From Sedimentibacter sp. (GTDB lineage Bacteria > Bacillota > Clostridia > Tissierellales > Sedimentibacteraceae): a DNA stretch of 64,000 nucleotides. The DNA is taken from contig JAHDLA010000004.1 in the NCBI GenBank assembly GCA_018436705.1, positions 62,001-126,000 on the forward strand. The letters are read 5' to 3'. The notes under the pieces were generated by a model. That model worked only from the letters and a program-made list of their open reading frames with translations. It was not told the DNA's origin and searched no databases. The translations under genes and the position numbers were made by a program. Numbering within the stretch: position 1 is the stretch's first letter; each line of letters opens with the position of its first letter. Positions 27,941-37,600 of this stretch are shown piece after piece.

Positions 27941-28656
27941 CTTTAATATCTTTTTTTACAAGGATACCAGTAGGAAAGAGAATAGAATATAAAGAGGAAA
28001 ATTTTAAGAAGGCGTTGAGCCTTTATACTTTGATCGGAGCAGTTATAGGGCTGTTCTTAGGAATTTTACATGTAATTTTAGGATATACATATATTTTATT
28101 GCTTAAAGGTTTGGTGCTTACCATAGCGTATATAACAGTGACGGGGGGCATACACCTGGACGGAACTGCGGATACATCCGATGGAATATTTTCCGGCAGA
28201 ACAGGCGAAAAAATCTTTGAAATAATGAGTGATTCACATATAGGTGCCTTTGGTGTCATAAGTCTCATAATAGTCATTTTTTCCCAGATTTTATTATTCT
28301 CCTATACTGATATCTATGCATGTTTTATGATGCCTGTCGTTGGGAGGGCTTCAGTAATAACTGCATCATGGAATAAAAAATACGCAAAAAAAGCAAAGGG
28401 AATGGGTACTTTGTTCATAGAGTCTATAAGCACGAAAGTTCTTGTTATAAATCTAACGATATTGATATTTCTGGGCATTCTTATGCCGGGCAGGATGATT
28501 ATCCTTACGGCTTGCTTTGCTTCTATTGCGGCATCCTATTTCATATCATGCCGAATTGAGGACAAAATAGGAGGCATGACCGGAGATACATGCGGCTTTA
28601 TAGCAGAGGTTAGTCAGGTAATATTTATGATATTGGTACTTTTTTTACAGGGATAA
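27922..28656 (+). CDS. cobS: Adenosylcobinamide-GDP ribazoletransferase (cobalamin synthase)
   Basis: A 244-residue membrane enzyme that joins adenosylcobinamide-GDP with alpha-ribazole. The active-site motif GGIHLDGTADTSDGIFSG (near 75-92) carries the metal-binding aspartates. TRIPVG near residue 13 and GMTGDTCGF near 218 are also characteristic. Six or so membrane helices are apparent. It starts inside cobU with an AAGGGGTGA site. CobT, which supplies alpha-ribazole phosphate, is not in the window. Confidence 0.94.
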   Translation: MGTGFLTLISFFTRIPVGKRIEYKEENFKKALSLYTLIGAVIGLFLGILHVILGYTYILLLKGLVLTIAYITVTGGIHLDGTADTSDGIFSGRTGEKIFEIMSDSHIGAFGVISLIIVIFSQILLFSYTDIYACFMMPVVGRASVITASWNKKYAKKAKGMGTLFIESISTKVLVINLTILIFLGILMPGRMIILTACFASIAASYFISCRIEDKIGGMTGDTCGFIAEVSQVIFMILVLFLQG

Positions 28657-28658
28657 TT

Positions 28659-29237
28659 ATGATATACTTAGTGCGCCACGGAGAATCAGAGGCAAATATA
28701 AATAAAAAATTCTGCGGAATTACGGATGTTAAGCTGTCCTTACGCGGAAAAGAACAAGCTGCTCTTGCAGGCAGAAGATTAAAACATGAAAATATATCAA
28801 ATATTTATGCAAGTCCATTAATAAGAGCTAGTATTACCGCAAAAATTATCAGCAGTGAAATTGGTTTTGAAGAAAGTAAAATTCAAACAGAGAAATGCCT
28901 TGCGGAAGTTAATTTCGGCTTGTTTGAGAATATGACATGGGAGGAAATAACAGCATCCTATGTGAAGGAAGCCGAAGACTGGATGGCAGTACAGCATAAA
29001 TTTAAATTTCCTCAAGGGGAAAGTTACACCGATATTATTGCAAGAATTTCGGAATTTATTGATAATGTTCCTGATAATTCACTTATAGTAACGCATTTCG
29101 GAGTGATACAAGCTGTGCTTTTATATCTTGGAATTGCTGATGATACGAATTTGTGGGACTTTATGATATCAAACTGTGACATTTTGGTATTAAACAACAG
29201 AAAATTTGTAAGAATAGTAAAGTGCAGTGGAAATTAA
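28659..29237 (+). CDS. cobC: Histidine phosphatase, probable alpha-ribazole phosphatase
   Basis: A 192-residue phosphoglycerate-mutase-fold phosphatase. Catalytic residues are visible: RHGE at 6-9, the second arginine in ASPLIRASITAK near 56, and the late histidine in VTHFG near 148. It begins two bases after cobS, which supports a role in removing phosphate from alpha-ribazole phosphate or cobalamin phosphate. Sequence alone does not separate it from other small histidine phosphatases. Confidence 0.85.
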   Translation: MIYLVRHGESEANINKKFCGITDVKLSLRGKEQAALAGRRLKHENISNIYASPLIRASITAKIISSEIGFEESKIQTEKCLAEVNFGLFENMTWEEITASYVKEAEDWMAVQHKFKFPQGESYTDIIARISEFIDNVPDNSLIVTHFGVIQAVLLYLGIADDTNLWDFMISNCDILVLNNRKFVRIVKCSGN

Positions 29238-29321
29238 AGGACGGCGTTCGCGCTGACCGCAACAGAGTTTTAAAATCTAAGAGATTTTATATAACAATAT
29301 AATTAACTATGGAGGACAAAC

Positions 29322-30518
29322 ATGAATGTATTAGTAATTAACTGTGGCAGCTCATCATTAAAATATCAGTTGATAAACATGAATGATGAAAGTGTATTAG
29401 CTAAAGGCCTGGTTGAAAGAATAGGAATTGAAGGCAGTGTTTTAAAACATGAAAAAACAGGTCTGGACAAGGTTGTTATCAAGGAAGTATTAAAAAACCA
29501 TAAAGATGCTATCAACCTCGTGCTGAAAGCTCTTGTAGATCCTGAGCATGGCGCGGTTAAATCATTGGATGAGGTGGATGCTGTAGGGCACAGAGTTGTT
29601 CACGGCGGAGAAAAGTTTGCCGACTCAGTATTAATTAATGACGAAGTTATTAAAGCTATGAAGGAATGCATTCCTCTCGCACCTTTACATAATCCGCCAA
29701 ACATAATCGGTATAGAAGCATGCAAGGAATTACTGCCGACAGTACCTATGGTAGGAGTATTCGATACTGCTTTCCATCAGACAATGCCGGCTGAAGCATA
29801 TATATATCCTCTTCCGTACGAGCTGTACGAAGAACTTGCCATAAGAAGATACGGATTCCACGGAACATCTCACAAATACGTAACAGAAAGAGTTGCTGCG
29901 TTGACTGGAAAAAGCCTGGAAGGCACGAAAGTAATTACATGCCACTTAGGAAACGGCGCAAGTTTAACAGCTGTTAAAGACGGTAAATCAGTTGACACAA
30001 GCATGGGAATGACTCCTCTTGAAGGTTTGGTAATGGGAACAAGATGCGGAGATATAGACCCTGCTATAGTTACATTCTTAATGAACAACAAGAACATCAC
30101 TGCAGAGCAGGTTGATAATTTAATGAATAAAAAATCAGGAGTTCTTGGAATTTCTGGAGTAAGCAGCGATTTCAGAGATATAGAATCAGCTGCATCAGAA
30201 GGGAATAAGAGAGCACAGCTTGCATTAGAAAAATTCGATTACACTGTTAGAAAGTATATAGGTTCATATGCTGCCGCCATGGGTGGAGTAGATGTGTTAG
30301 TTTTCACAGCAGGATTAGGTGAAAATTCAGCTTCTAACAGACAAGAAATTTGTAAAGGTCTTGAATTCCTCGGAATTGAAATCGATGAAGAAAAGAACAA
30401 CACAAGAGGAAAAGAAGTTGAAATATCAAAAGACGGATCAAAAGTAAAGGTATTTGTTATACCTACAAATGAAGAGTTAATGATAGCAAGGGATACAAAA
30501 GCACTTGCAAAAAAATAA
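29322..30518 (+). CDS. ackA: Acetate kinase
   Basis: A 398-residue cytoplasmic kinase that interconverts acetyl phosphate and acetate, making ATP at the end of fermentation. Signatures are [15 protein letters not shown] at the N-terminus, the [12 protein letters not shown] motif near residue 86, the active-site aspartate in [12 protein letters not shown] near 147, and FHGTSHKYV near 180. Length is normal. A TGGAGG site precedes the ATG. Phosphotransacetylase, often adjacent, is absent here. The upstream gap holds an eight-base inverted repeat (TAAAATCT/AGATTTTA, 29272-29290) of unknown meaning. Confidence 0.98.
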   Translation: MNVLVINCGSSSLKYQLINMNDESVLAKGLVERIGIEGSVLKHEKTGLDKVVIKEVLKNHKDAINLVLKALVDPEHGAVKSLDEVDAVGHRVVHGGEKFADSVLINDEVIKAMKECIPLAPLHNPPNIIGIEACKELLPTVPMVGVFDTAFHQTMPAEAYIYPLPYELYEELAIRRYGFHGTSHKYVTERVAALTGKSLEGTKVITCHLGNGASLTAVKDGKSVDTSMGMTPLEGLVMGTRCGDIDPAIVTFLMNNKNITAEQVDNLMNKKSGVLGISGVSSDFRDIESAASEGNKRAQLALEKFDYTVRKYIGSYAAAMGGVDVLVFTAGLGENSASNRQEICKGLEFLGIEIDEEKNNTRGKEVEISKDGSKVKVFVIPTNEELMIARDTKALAKK

Positions 30519-30535
30519 ACTGTAAAATTAATTGC

Positions 30536-30564
30536 TTGACAAAATATTTTTTTTCTCATATAAT
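30536..30564 (+). promoter_or_regulatory. Sigma-A promoter of yceD-rpmF
   Basis: TTGACA at 30536-30541 and TATAAT at 30559-30564 are exactly 17 bases apart, a perfect consensus. The yceD start lies 29 bases downstream of the -10 element. This is the strongest promoter sequence in the window, as suits a ribosomal protein gene. Confidence 0.93.
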
Positions 30565-30592
30565 TAACTCTGCGAATAAAAAGGGTGGTATT

Positions 30593-31099
30593 ATGTTAAT
30601 TCGAATAAACAAGTTTTTATCGTCTAATCAGATTTCATTTAAAGTAAATGAAAACTTTGTAATAGATGACGAAGATTTTTTGTCAAAAACACATCTTCAT
30701 AAGGATATAAACTTCATCGGTGATATTTTCAAAGTTGATGAGAATATCATTTTAAATGGGACAATAAAGTATACATTTGATGATGAATGCGCAAGATGTC
30801 TTGCTCCTTTTGACAATATAGTTGAAACAAAGTTTGAAGCAGTATTAGTGAATCAGGTTGATGAAGGTGATAATGAATCTGACGAGATTATATTGCAGAT
30901 AACTGATGGATGTGTTGATTTAGAAGAAACCATAAAACAAATGATTTATTTATCTATGCCTATGAAATCTTTGTGCAAGAATGATTGCAAAGGCATATGC
31001 CCGAATTGCGGAGTTAATTTAAATATTGAAAAGTGTAAGTGTGAAGACAACCTAACAGATCCGCGATTTGATAAATTAAAAGACCTGTTAAAGGATTAA
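30593..31099 (+). CDS. yceD: DUF177 protein YceD (YlbN)
   Basis: A 168-residue protein of the DUF177 family, linked almost everywhere to rpmF and implicated in 23S rRNA accumulation in bacteria and plastids. It contains CARCLAPF near residue 66 and a C-terminal cysteine cluster (CKNDCKGICPNCGVNLN) that looks metal-binding. The start is the ATG at 30593 after AAGGGTGG; an upstream in-frame start would lie inside the promoter. Co-transcribed with rpmF, 13 bases on. Confidence 0.92.
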   Translation: MLIRINKFLSSNQISFKVNENFVIDDEDFLSKTHLHKDINFIGDIFKVDENIILNGTIKYTFDDECARCLAPFDNIVETKFEAVLVNQVDEGDNESDEIILQITDGCVDLEETIKQMIYLSMPMKSLCKNDCKGICPNCGVNLNIEKCKCEDNLTDPRFDKLKDLLKD

Positions 31100-31112
31100 G
31101 GAGGTGTTATAA

Positions 31113-31292
31113 ATGGCAGTACCTAAGAGAAAAACTTCCAAAGCTAGAAGAGATAGAAGAAGAACAGCAAAATCAAGATTAACAGCCCCAAATGTAATTG
31201 AGTGTCCGCAGTGTCATGAAACAAAGCTTCCTCACAGAGTGTGTGCAGCTTGCGGATATTATGACGGCAAAGAAGTTATAAGCGTTGAATAA
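31113..31292 (+). CDS. rpmF: 50S ribosomal protein L32
   Basis: A 59-residue basic ribosomal protein. It begins [17 protein letters not shown], and two cysteine pairs (CPQC near 31 and CAAC near 44) form the zinc-ribbon version of L32. The ribosome site AAGGAGGTG is strong. It follows yceD closely and is ended by a short hairpin with a T run. Confidence 0.98.
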   Translation: MAVPKRKTSKARRDRRRTAKSRLTAPNVIECPQCHETKLPHRVCAACGYYDGKEVISVE

Positions 31293-31341
31293 TTAAAATG
31301 ATACTTGATACAGCTTATATATTGGAAAAAGAGATAAAAAG

Positions 31342-31364
31342 TAGTGCTGAGGCACTATTTTTTT
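31342..31364 (+). terminator. Terminator after rpmF
   Basis: TAGTGC (31342-31347) pairs with GCACTA (31352-31357) around a TGAG loop, followed by seven T residues. The short stem may leave some read-through into plsX. No FapR-type operator was recognised in the remaining 119 bases before plsX. Confidence 0.75.
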
Positions 31365-31483
31365 ATTGCAAATTACAATGCTCTAAGTTATACTAGTCTA
31401 TGTAAAAATAAGAAGCGCCGAATTTTATATTTATTTCCGCGCCGGGTTATTTTTTAGAGCAAATTCGAAAAAGAGGTGTTGTA

Positions 31484-32482
31484 ATGAGGGTTGCTGTAGA
31501 TGCAATGGGAGGCGATAATGCTCCTGAAGCCATAGTGAGGGGAGCTGTAAATGCCAGAGACGAATACAATGTCAGTATTGTTTTTTCAGGCAAAGAAACT
31601 AAAATAAAAAAAGAGCTTGAAAAAAATACTTCTGATTTTGGTAATATAGAAATAATTAATGCTGAAGAAGTAATCAGCAATGATGATAAACCTGTAATGG
31701 CCTTGAGACGCAAAAAAGATTCTTCACTTGTGAAAGCCTTAAATGCTGTCAAGAGCAAGGAAGCAGATGCAATAGTATCGGCAGGCAGCACAGGAGCATT
31801 GTTAGCCGGGGCAACATTGATTACAGGAAGAATAAAAGGAATTGAAAGACCTGCAATAGGTTCCTTAATTCCTAATATGAATGGTGGATTTGCACTGCTA
31901 ATAGACTCGGGGGCCAATGTGGATTCTAAGCCCGAATTTCTTTATGATTTTGCAATTATGGGAGATATATATTTAAAGAAGGTATTTGACCTTAAATCTC
32001 CGAGAATAGCTCTTGCCAATATAGGATCTGAAAAAACTAAAGGCGACAAGCTTACGCTGGAAACTTACAGCCTTTTGGAGAATACAGCATTGCCGTTAAA
32101 CTTTACAGGCAACATAGAAGCGAGAGAAATACTTCACGGAAAAGCGGATATAATAGTTTGTGATGGATTTGTTGGAAATATGATTTTAAAGACCCTTGAA
32201 GGAACCGTATTGGAGCTTATGAAGGGTATAAAAAACGAACTCATGTCCTCTACAAGAACTAAAATAGGTGCAGTTCTTATTAAGCCAGCATTACTTAAAT
32301 TTAAAAGCAAATTGGACTATTCCGAGCACGGTGGAGCTCCCATACTGGGAGTGAAGGAAACAGTTGTCAAAGCTCATGGCAGCTCAGATGACAAGGCATT
32401 TAAAAATGCCATACGCCAGGCAAAAATTTGTTTTGAAAATAATGTAAATGAATTAATAGAAGAAAGCATAATGAGGAGGTGA
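31484..32482 (+). CDS. plsX: Phosphate acyltransferase PlsX
   Basis: A 332-residue peripheral enzyme that converts acyl-ACP to acyl phosphate for phospholipid synthesis. It starts [21 protein letters not shown], the family signature. [12 protein letters not shown] near residue 103 and [14 protein letters not shown] near 227 are conserved blocks. Its last bases overlap the ribosome site of acpP (AGGAGGTGA contains its stop), so the two are tightly coupled. Confidence 0.97.
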   Translation: MRVAVDAMGGDNAPEAIVRGAVNARDEYNVSIVFSGKETKIKKELEKNTSDFGNIEIINAEEVISNDDKPVMALRRKKDSSLVKALNAVKSKEADAIVSAGSTGALLAGATLITGRIKGIERPAIGSLIPNMNGGFALLIDSGANVDSKPEFLYDFAIMGDIYLKKVFDLKSPRIALANIGSEKTKGDKLTLETYSLLENTALPLNFTGNIEAREILHGKADIIVCDGFVGNMILKTLEGTVLELMKGIKNELMSSTRTKIGAVLIKPALLKFKSKLDYSEHGGAPILGVKETVVKAHGSSDDKAFKNAIRQAKICFENNVNELIEESIMRR

Positions 32483-32487
32483 TTAAC

Positions 32488-32727
32488 ATGTTTGAAAAAA
32501 TCAGGGATATAGTGGCAGAAAAAGTAGGTGTTGATCCGGAAGAAATAGCGATGGACACATCTTTTGCTGACGATTTAGAAGCAGATTCAATAACACTGTT
32601 TGAGCTGGTAATGGCATTGGAAGATGAATTTGACATTGAAATTGATGATGAAAGCATAGAAAAAATAACTACTGTAGGAGATATAGTTAATTACTTAGAA
32701 GAAAGCACTGATATGCAAGAACATTAA
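32488..32727 (+). CDS. acpP: Acyl carrier protein
   Basis: A 79-residue acidic four-helix carrier. The phosphopantetheine serine lies in [12 protein letters not shown] near residue 35; the usual DSL triplet is DSI here. The start is the ATG at 32488, seven bases after AGGAGGTGA. It directly follows plsX without the fab genes that separate them in Bacillus. Confidence 0.96.
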   Translation: MFEKIRDIVAEKVGVDPEEIAMDTSFADDLEADSITLFELVMALEDEFDIEIDDESIEKITTVGDIVNYLEESTDMQEH

Positions 32728-32736
32728 TAAATAATC

Positions 32737-32759
32737 CAGGGGCGCAGAAATGCGTCCTG
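32737..32759 (+). other. Intercistronic hairpin between acpP and rnc
   Basis: CAGGGGCGCA pairs with TGCGTCCTG around a GAAA loop with one bulged base. A T run does not follow, so it may be a weak terminator or an RNA-stability element. RNase III is encoded next, and in other bacteria RNase III cuts its own leader. That this hairpin is such a site is speculation. Confidence 0.4.
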
Positions 32760-32851
32760 TATATTAAAATTCGAAAAGTGCTATAGTTACTTATTATATT
32801 TATGAAAAAATTCATAGGCATAATAAGGAATTACAGTATGCAGGAGGAACC

Positions 32852-33565
32852 GTGATAATAGATATTAAAGAATTGAAAGAATTCGAGAACATAATCAACT
32901 ATAAGTTTAATAACATAGAAATTTTGGAAAAATCCCTTACCCATAGTTCATATTCCAATGAGGATAAATCTTACAACAAAGTGAATAATGAAAGGCTGGA
33001 ATTTTTGGGTGATGCTGTTTTAAGCATCACTGTAAGTCGCTTTATATTTGACAGATTTCCAGATTATCCTGAGGGCGAACTAACAAAGCTGAGATCTCAG
33101 GTTGTATGTGAGGACACGCTGAGTTTAGTTGCAGCTGAATTAAATGTGGGCAAGTACCTTTTGCTGGGCAGAGGAGAGGAATCTTCGGGAGGAAGAGAGA
33201 GAAAGTCTATTCTGGCAGACGCAGTTGAAGCAATAATAGCGGCAATCTATATTGACGGAGGCTACAGAAAAGCAGAAGTCTTTGTACTTGCGAATCTTAC
33301 CAAGTATATACAGCTTGCAGTTAAGGGAAAGATTGTAACGGATTTTAAATCTTACCTCCAAGAGTATTACCAAAGCCATACTCAAAGCTGCAAAATACGT
33401 TATGTAGTAACTAAAGAAGAAGGCCCTGATCACGAAAAGATGTTCCATGTAAACGTGCTTGTAAACAAGACCGTTGTTGGAAAGGGAGCAGGAAAAAGCA
33501 AGAAATTGGCTGAGCAGGATGCCGCAAAAAATGCGCTTAAGGCAGATGGTCAGTTAAATGAGTAA
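32852..33565 (+). CDS. rnc: Ribonuclease III
   Basis: A 237-residue double-strand-specific endoribonuclease for rRNA and mRNA processing. The signature NNERLEFLGDAVLSI is near residue 47, and the second acidic site ADAVEAIIAAIYIDGG is near 122. A double-stranded-RNA-binding domain occupies about 160-232 (KKLAEQDAAKNAL at its end). The start is GTG at 32852, four bases after GGAGGAAC. It overlaps the next gene by eight bases. Confidence 0.97.
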   Translation: MIIDIKELKEFENIINYKFNNIEILEKSLTHSSYSNEDKSYNKVNNERLEFLGDAVLSITVSRFIFDRFPDYPEGELTKLRSQVVCEDTLSLVAAELNVGKYLLLGRGEESSGGRERKSILADAVEAIIAAIYIDGGYRKAEVFVLANLTKYIQLAVKGKIVTDFKSYLQEYYQSHTQSCKIRYVVTKEEGPDHEKMFHVNVLVNKTVVGKGAGKSKKLAEQDAAKNALKADGQLNE

Positions 33566-34637
33566 TAAGATGAAAATCATACCTGTGTTTGTTCCTCACA
33601 TAGGCTGCCCGAACGATTGTGTGTTCTGCAACCAGAAAAGAATTACCGGGATGGGAACTGTTTCGGCAAATGCGGAGTACGTAAGAAGCATAGTAGAAGA
33701 GTACAGAAAAACAATAGATGAACATACTTATACAGAACTTGCTTTTTTTGGCGGTTCATTTACGGCAATAGACCTACGTGTGCAGGAGGAACTGTTAAAG
33801 GTTGGAAAGCACTACAAGGACTTAGGTGTTGTTAAAAGCATAAGATGCTCCACAAGGCCGGATGCAATTACTCCTGACATATTAGAACTTCAAAAAAAAT
33901 ACGGCATGGATATAATAGAGCTTGGAATACAAAGCCTAGATGACGAAGTGCTGAAATTATCAAACAGAGGGCATACATCTGAAGACTCGGCTAAGGCCAG
34001 TGCTATGATAAAAGAATACGGATTTGTTCTGGGGCATCAGATTATGCCTGGACTTCCGGGAAGCAGCAGTAATAAGGATATAAGGACAGGCATTGATTCA
34101 ATAGCGATGAAACCTGATATGGTGAGAATTTACCCCACACTGACAATTAAAGATACTGTACTTCTGGATATGTACAGTGAAGGAAGCTACAAACCGCTCA
34201 CTGTTAAAGAGGCTGTAGAAATCTCGGCATATTTGTACAGCATTTATTCAGTAAATAATATAGATGTTATACGTATAGGTCTGCAGAATACGGACTCCAT
34301 AAATGAGGATGAAGATGTTGTGGCAGGTCCGTTTCATCCTGCCTTCAGACAACTGGTAGAAGAGCAGTTGTACATGTCTTCTATAATTCCAATTTTAGAA
34401 GGATGCAATCTTAATGGTAGAGACATTACTATTGCAGCGAATAAAAAGTTGGTAAGCAGCATTGCAGGACAGAAAAAAGCAAACATAAAAATTTTGAAAG
34501 AAAGATACAAAATAAGTTCAGTAAGGTTTAAAAATTTGGAGGATGACAATTTGATAGGAATATATGCAGATAAACTTAAGCTGGGAAGCTTTGAGAAAAA
34601 AGACATATTTAAAAACTATCTTGCGCATCGGGGGTAA
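33558..34637 (+). CDS. Elp3-like radical SAM protein without acetyltransferase domain
   Basis: A 359-residue iron-sulfur enzyme. The cluster motif CPNDCVFC is at about residues 17-24, followed by FFGGSFTAID near 63 and an Elp3-type core (IRCSTRPDAI, ELGIQSLDDEVL, HQIMPGLPGS). The C-terminal GNAT domain of true Elp3 is missing. This short form commonly sits between rnc and smc in Clostridia, as here. The reaction is unknown; a tRNA substrate is a guess from homology. Confidence 0.88.
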   Translation: MSNKMKIIPVFVPHIGCPNDCVFCNQKRITGMGTVSANAEYVRSIVEEYRKTIDEHTYTELAFFGGSFTAIDLRVQEELLKVGKHYKDLGVVKSIRCSTRPDAITPDILELQKKYGMDIIELGIQSLDDEVLKLSNRGHTSEDSAKASAMIKEYGFVLGHQIMPGLPGSSSNKDIRTGIDSIAMKPDMVRIYPTLTIKDTVLLDMYSEGSYKPLTVKEAVEISAYLYSIYSVNNIDVIRIGLQNTDSINEDEDVVAGPFHPAFRQLVEEQLYMSSIIPILEGCNLNGRDITIAANKKLVSSIAGQKKANIKILKERYKISSVRFKNLEDDNLIGIYADKLKLGSFEKKDIFKNYLAHRG

Positions 34638-34639
34638 AA

Positions 34640-37600
34640 ATGTATTTAAAAAAAGTTTATATAAATGGGTTTAAATCCTTTGCAGAAAAAACTGAAATAA
34701 TCGTTGAAAAAGGTATTACAGCTGTGGTAGGCCCAAACGGAAGCGGAAAAAGCAACATATCGGACGCCGTTAAATGGGTTTTGGGAGAACAAAGCGCGAA
34801 ATCATTGCGAGGCGGAAAAATGGACGACATAATTTTTGCCGGAACTGAAAAAAGGCTTCCCTTAGGATATGCTGAAGTTAACCTTATATTTGACAACGAA
34901 TCAGGTGACATTCCCCTTGAATACAAGGAAGTAAGCATAAAAAGAAAACTTTACAAAACCGGTGAGAGCGAATACTACATAAATAAACAGCAATGCAGGC
35001 TGAAAGATGTAAAAGAACTGTTCATGGATACGGGAATAGGAAGCGAAGGATATTCATTCATAGGGCAGGGGCGCGTGGAAGATATACTGAGCCCTAACTC
35101 GGACACAAGGAGAAAGGTGTTTGAAGAAGCTTCGGGTATAGTTAAATACAAGACAAGAAAAGAAGAATCCGAAAGAAAGCTTGCAAAAACTTCGGACAAC
35201 CTTGACAGGGTCGAGGATATAGTCCACGAGCTGGAGGAACGCATTCTTCCCCTTTCGGAGCAAAGCATGAAGGCAAGGAAATACATAGAGCTGAAAGAAA
35301 GCTTAAAGCAATTTGAGCTGAATTATCTTGCGCATGAATTTGAAAAGCACAGCGAACAGCTTAAAGGGTTGCAAAACCAGAGAAGCATTGCTATTGAGCA
35401 GAAAATAAATATGCAGAAAAAGCGAGATGCTCTTCAGGAGCAAATCGCTAAGCAAAAAGAATCAATTACGGAAATGCAGAGTGAAATAAAGGCTTTAGAA
35501 TTGAGCAAAGATTCAAAAAGCAAGGAGCACGATGACTGTCAGAGCCTTTGCCGTGTTCATAAGGAGAAAAAGCTCTTATATGAAAGCAACATTGACAATG
35601 TAAAGACAGAAATATCTGAGATAGAAAAAAGAAGTTCAGAACTTTCAGAAAATTCCGCTAGGCTGACAGAAGAGAAAAAGCTACTTGAAGACAGCCTGCA
35701 CAACGACATGGAAAAATTTAATTCCATGAATGAAGAAATACAGTCATACAAAAATGAGATAGATAAAATAATTCAAAGCATAGAAAAGCAGAAAACAGAG
35801 CTGTTTGAGCTGCATAAGGAAATTAACGGCTTAAACAGCCGCAGAAGCACAATAGAGTCCTTCATTTTAAATGACAATGAACGAATAGAAAATTTCCTTT
35901 CAGAAATATCATCAGAAGAAGCCGAAAAACAAGGCATGCTTGAAACAATCCGGTTAACCGAAGCAGAACAATCGAAAATTTCTGAAGAAATATCAGAAAA
36001 AAAACTGATGCTTGAAACTGCTGAAAAAAATCTTGGAAAATCTGAAACTGATAAAGAAAATCTTGCGTCGGATATAAGCAAAATAAACGAAAATATAAGC
36101 AGCTCCAAGTCCAAGATGAATGTTTTGTCAAATATGGAAGAATACTATGACGGATATTATAAAAGCATTAAGACCGTTATGAATAACAAGAAGAAAGTGC
36201 CGGTGCTAAGCTCTGTGCTTGGAACGGTAGCAGATATTATTAAGACTGAAAAAAGGTTTGAAACTGCTGTTGAAGTTGCATTGGGCTCATCCATTCAGAA
36301 TATAATTGTAAACACAGGTAAAGAAGCTGAAGATATAATTGAATACCTAAAAAAGAACAAAATAGGAAGAGTGACATTTCTGCCTATAAACAACCTCCAG
36401 CAAAGAAGTCTGAATAAGTCAGAAAGGGAAATTTTAGAGGATGATCACGTTATTAACACAGGCGACATGCTTGTAAAAACAGAAGCTAAGTTCCAGCCGG
36501 TAATCAAACATCTCCTTGGAAGAATTCTGATAGTCGATAACTTAAATAACGGTTTTAAAATTTCTAAACGCATGGGAAACTCCATAAAAATAGTTACTCT
36601 TCAGGGTGATGTTATAAATGCCGGAGGATCTGTTACAGGAGGGCACATAAGCAATAATCAAAACTTCCTAGGGAGAAAAAGAGAAATAGAGGAATGCAGG
36701 CAGATGATTGGAAAAGATTCATCTCTGTTAAAAGAAAAAATCAGTGAGCACGAAACACTGCTGGCAAATATAAAAAAGTTAAATGCATCAATTTCTGAAA
36801 TCAAAGGCGATATAAGCGACAAAAACAACAGTTTGAGAATGAATATTTCAAAAATTGAAATGCTAAGAGAGCAAGTAGGGAAGACAACTGCAGCAATAAA
36901 GAGATATTCAGAAGAAATGAAGTATATAGAAGAAGAAAAAGAAAAATATGAGAATGACCTGCTAGATATAACCCGGCAGACAGATAGCTTGAAGGTACTG
37001 GTAAAGGAAAAGGAAAGCAGCATTGAGCAAACTGTAACATTAAATGATGAAAATAAAACAAAGTATGAGGAATACAACGATATTATACTTAAGCAGAGAG
37101 ATTCCGTTACCGGAATAACTCAGGAAATCAAGCTTAAAGAGGAAAAAATTAATAATATTGAAACCGAAATCATAAGAAACAGGGAATCGAGACTTACAAA
37201 AGAGGAAAACCTGAAAAATATTTTAAATGAGATAAATTCTGCAGAATCAGCCGTGCAAGAATATAGCCGGAAAGCTGATGGGCTGTCAAAAGAAATAAGT
37301 GTATTATCAGAAAACTTTACAAAGAAAAAAGAAAGCTTGGAAAGACTGCAAAACGAAATCTATGAGTACCAGAATAAAATAAATGATGCAAACAAGGCGA
37401 TTACAGATATACTTGATGATGAGAATAAAATGAATGTCAGAATAGAAAGAGAAACATCAAAGGCCGAGGAAATTACTGCAAAGCTATGGGAAGACTATGA
37501 ATTGAACTATGCAATGGCGTTGAAATACAAGGATGACAGCATAAGTCAAACCAAGATTTACAGCGAAGTAAATTCTTTGAAAAGATCAATCAAAAATCTT

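Noticed and set aside
31293..31483. A FapR operator before plsX.
   Set aside because: No palindrome like TTAGTACCTA...TAGGTACTAA occurs; the CGCCG repeats there do not form an inverted repeat.
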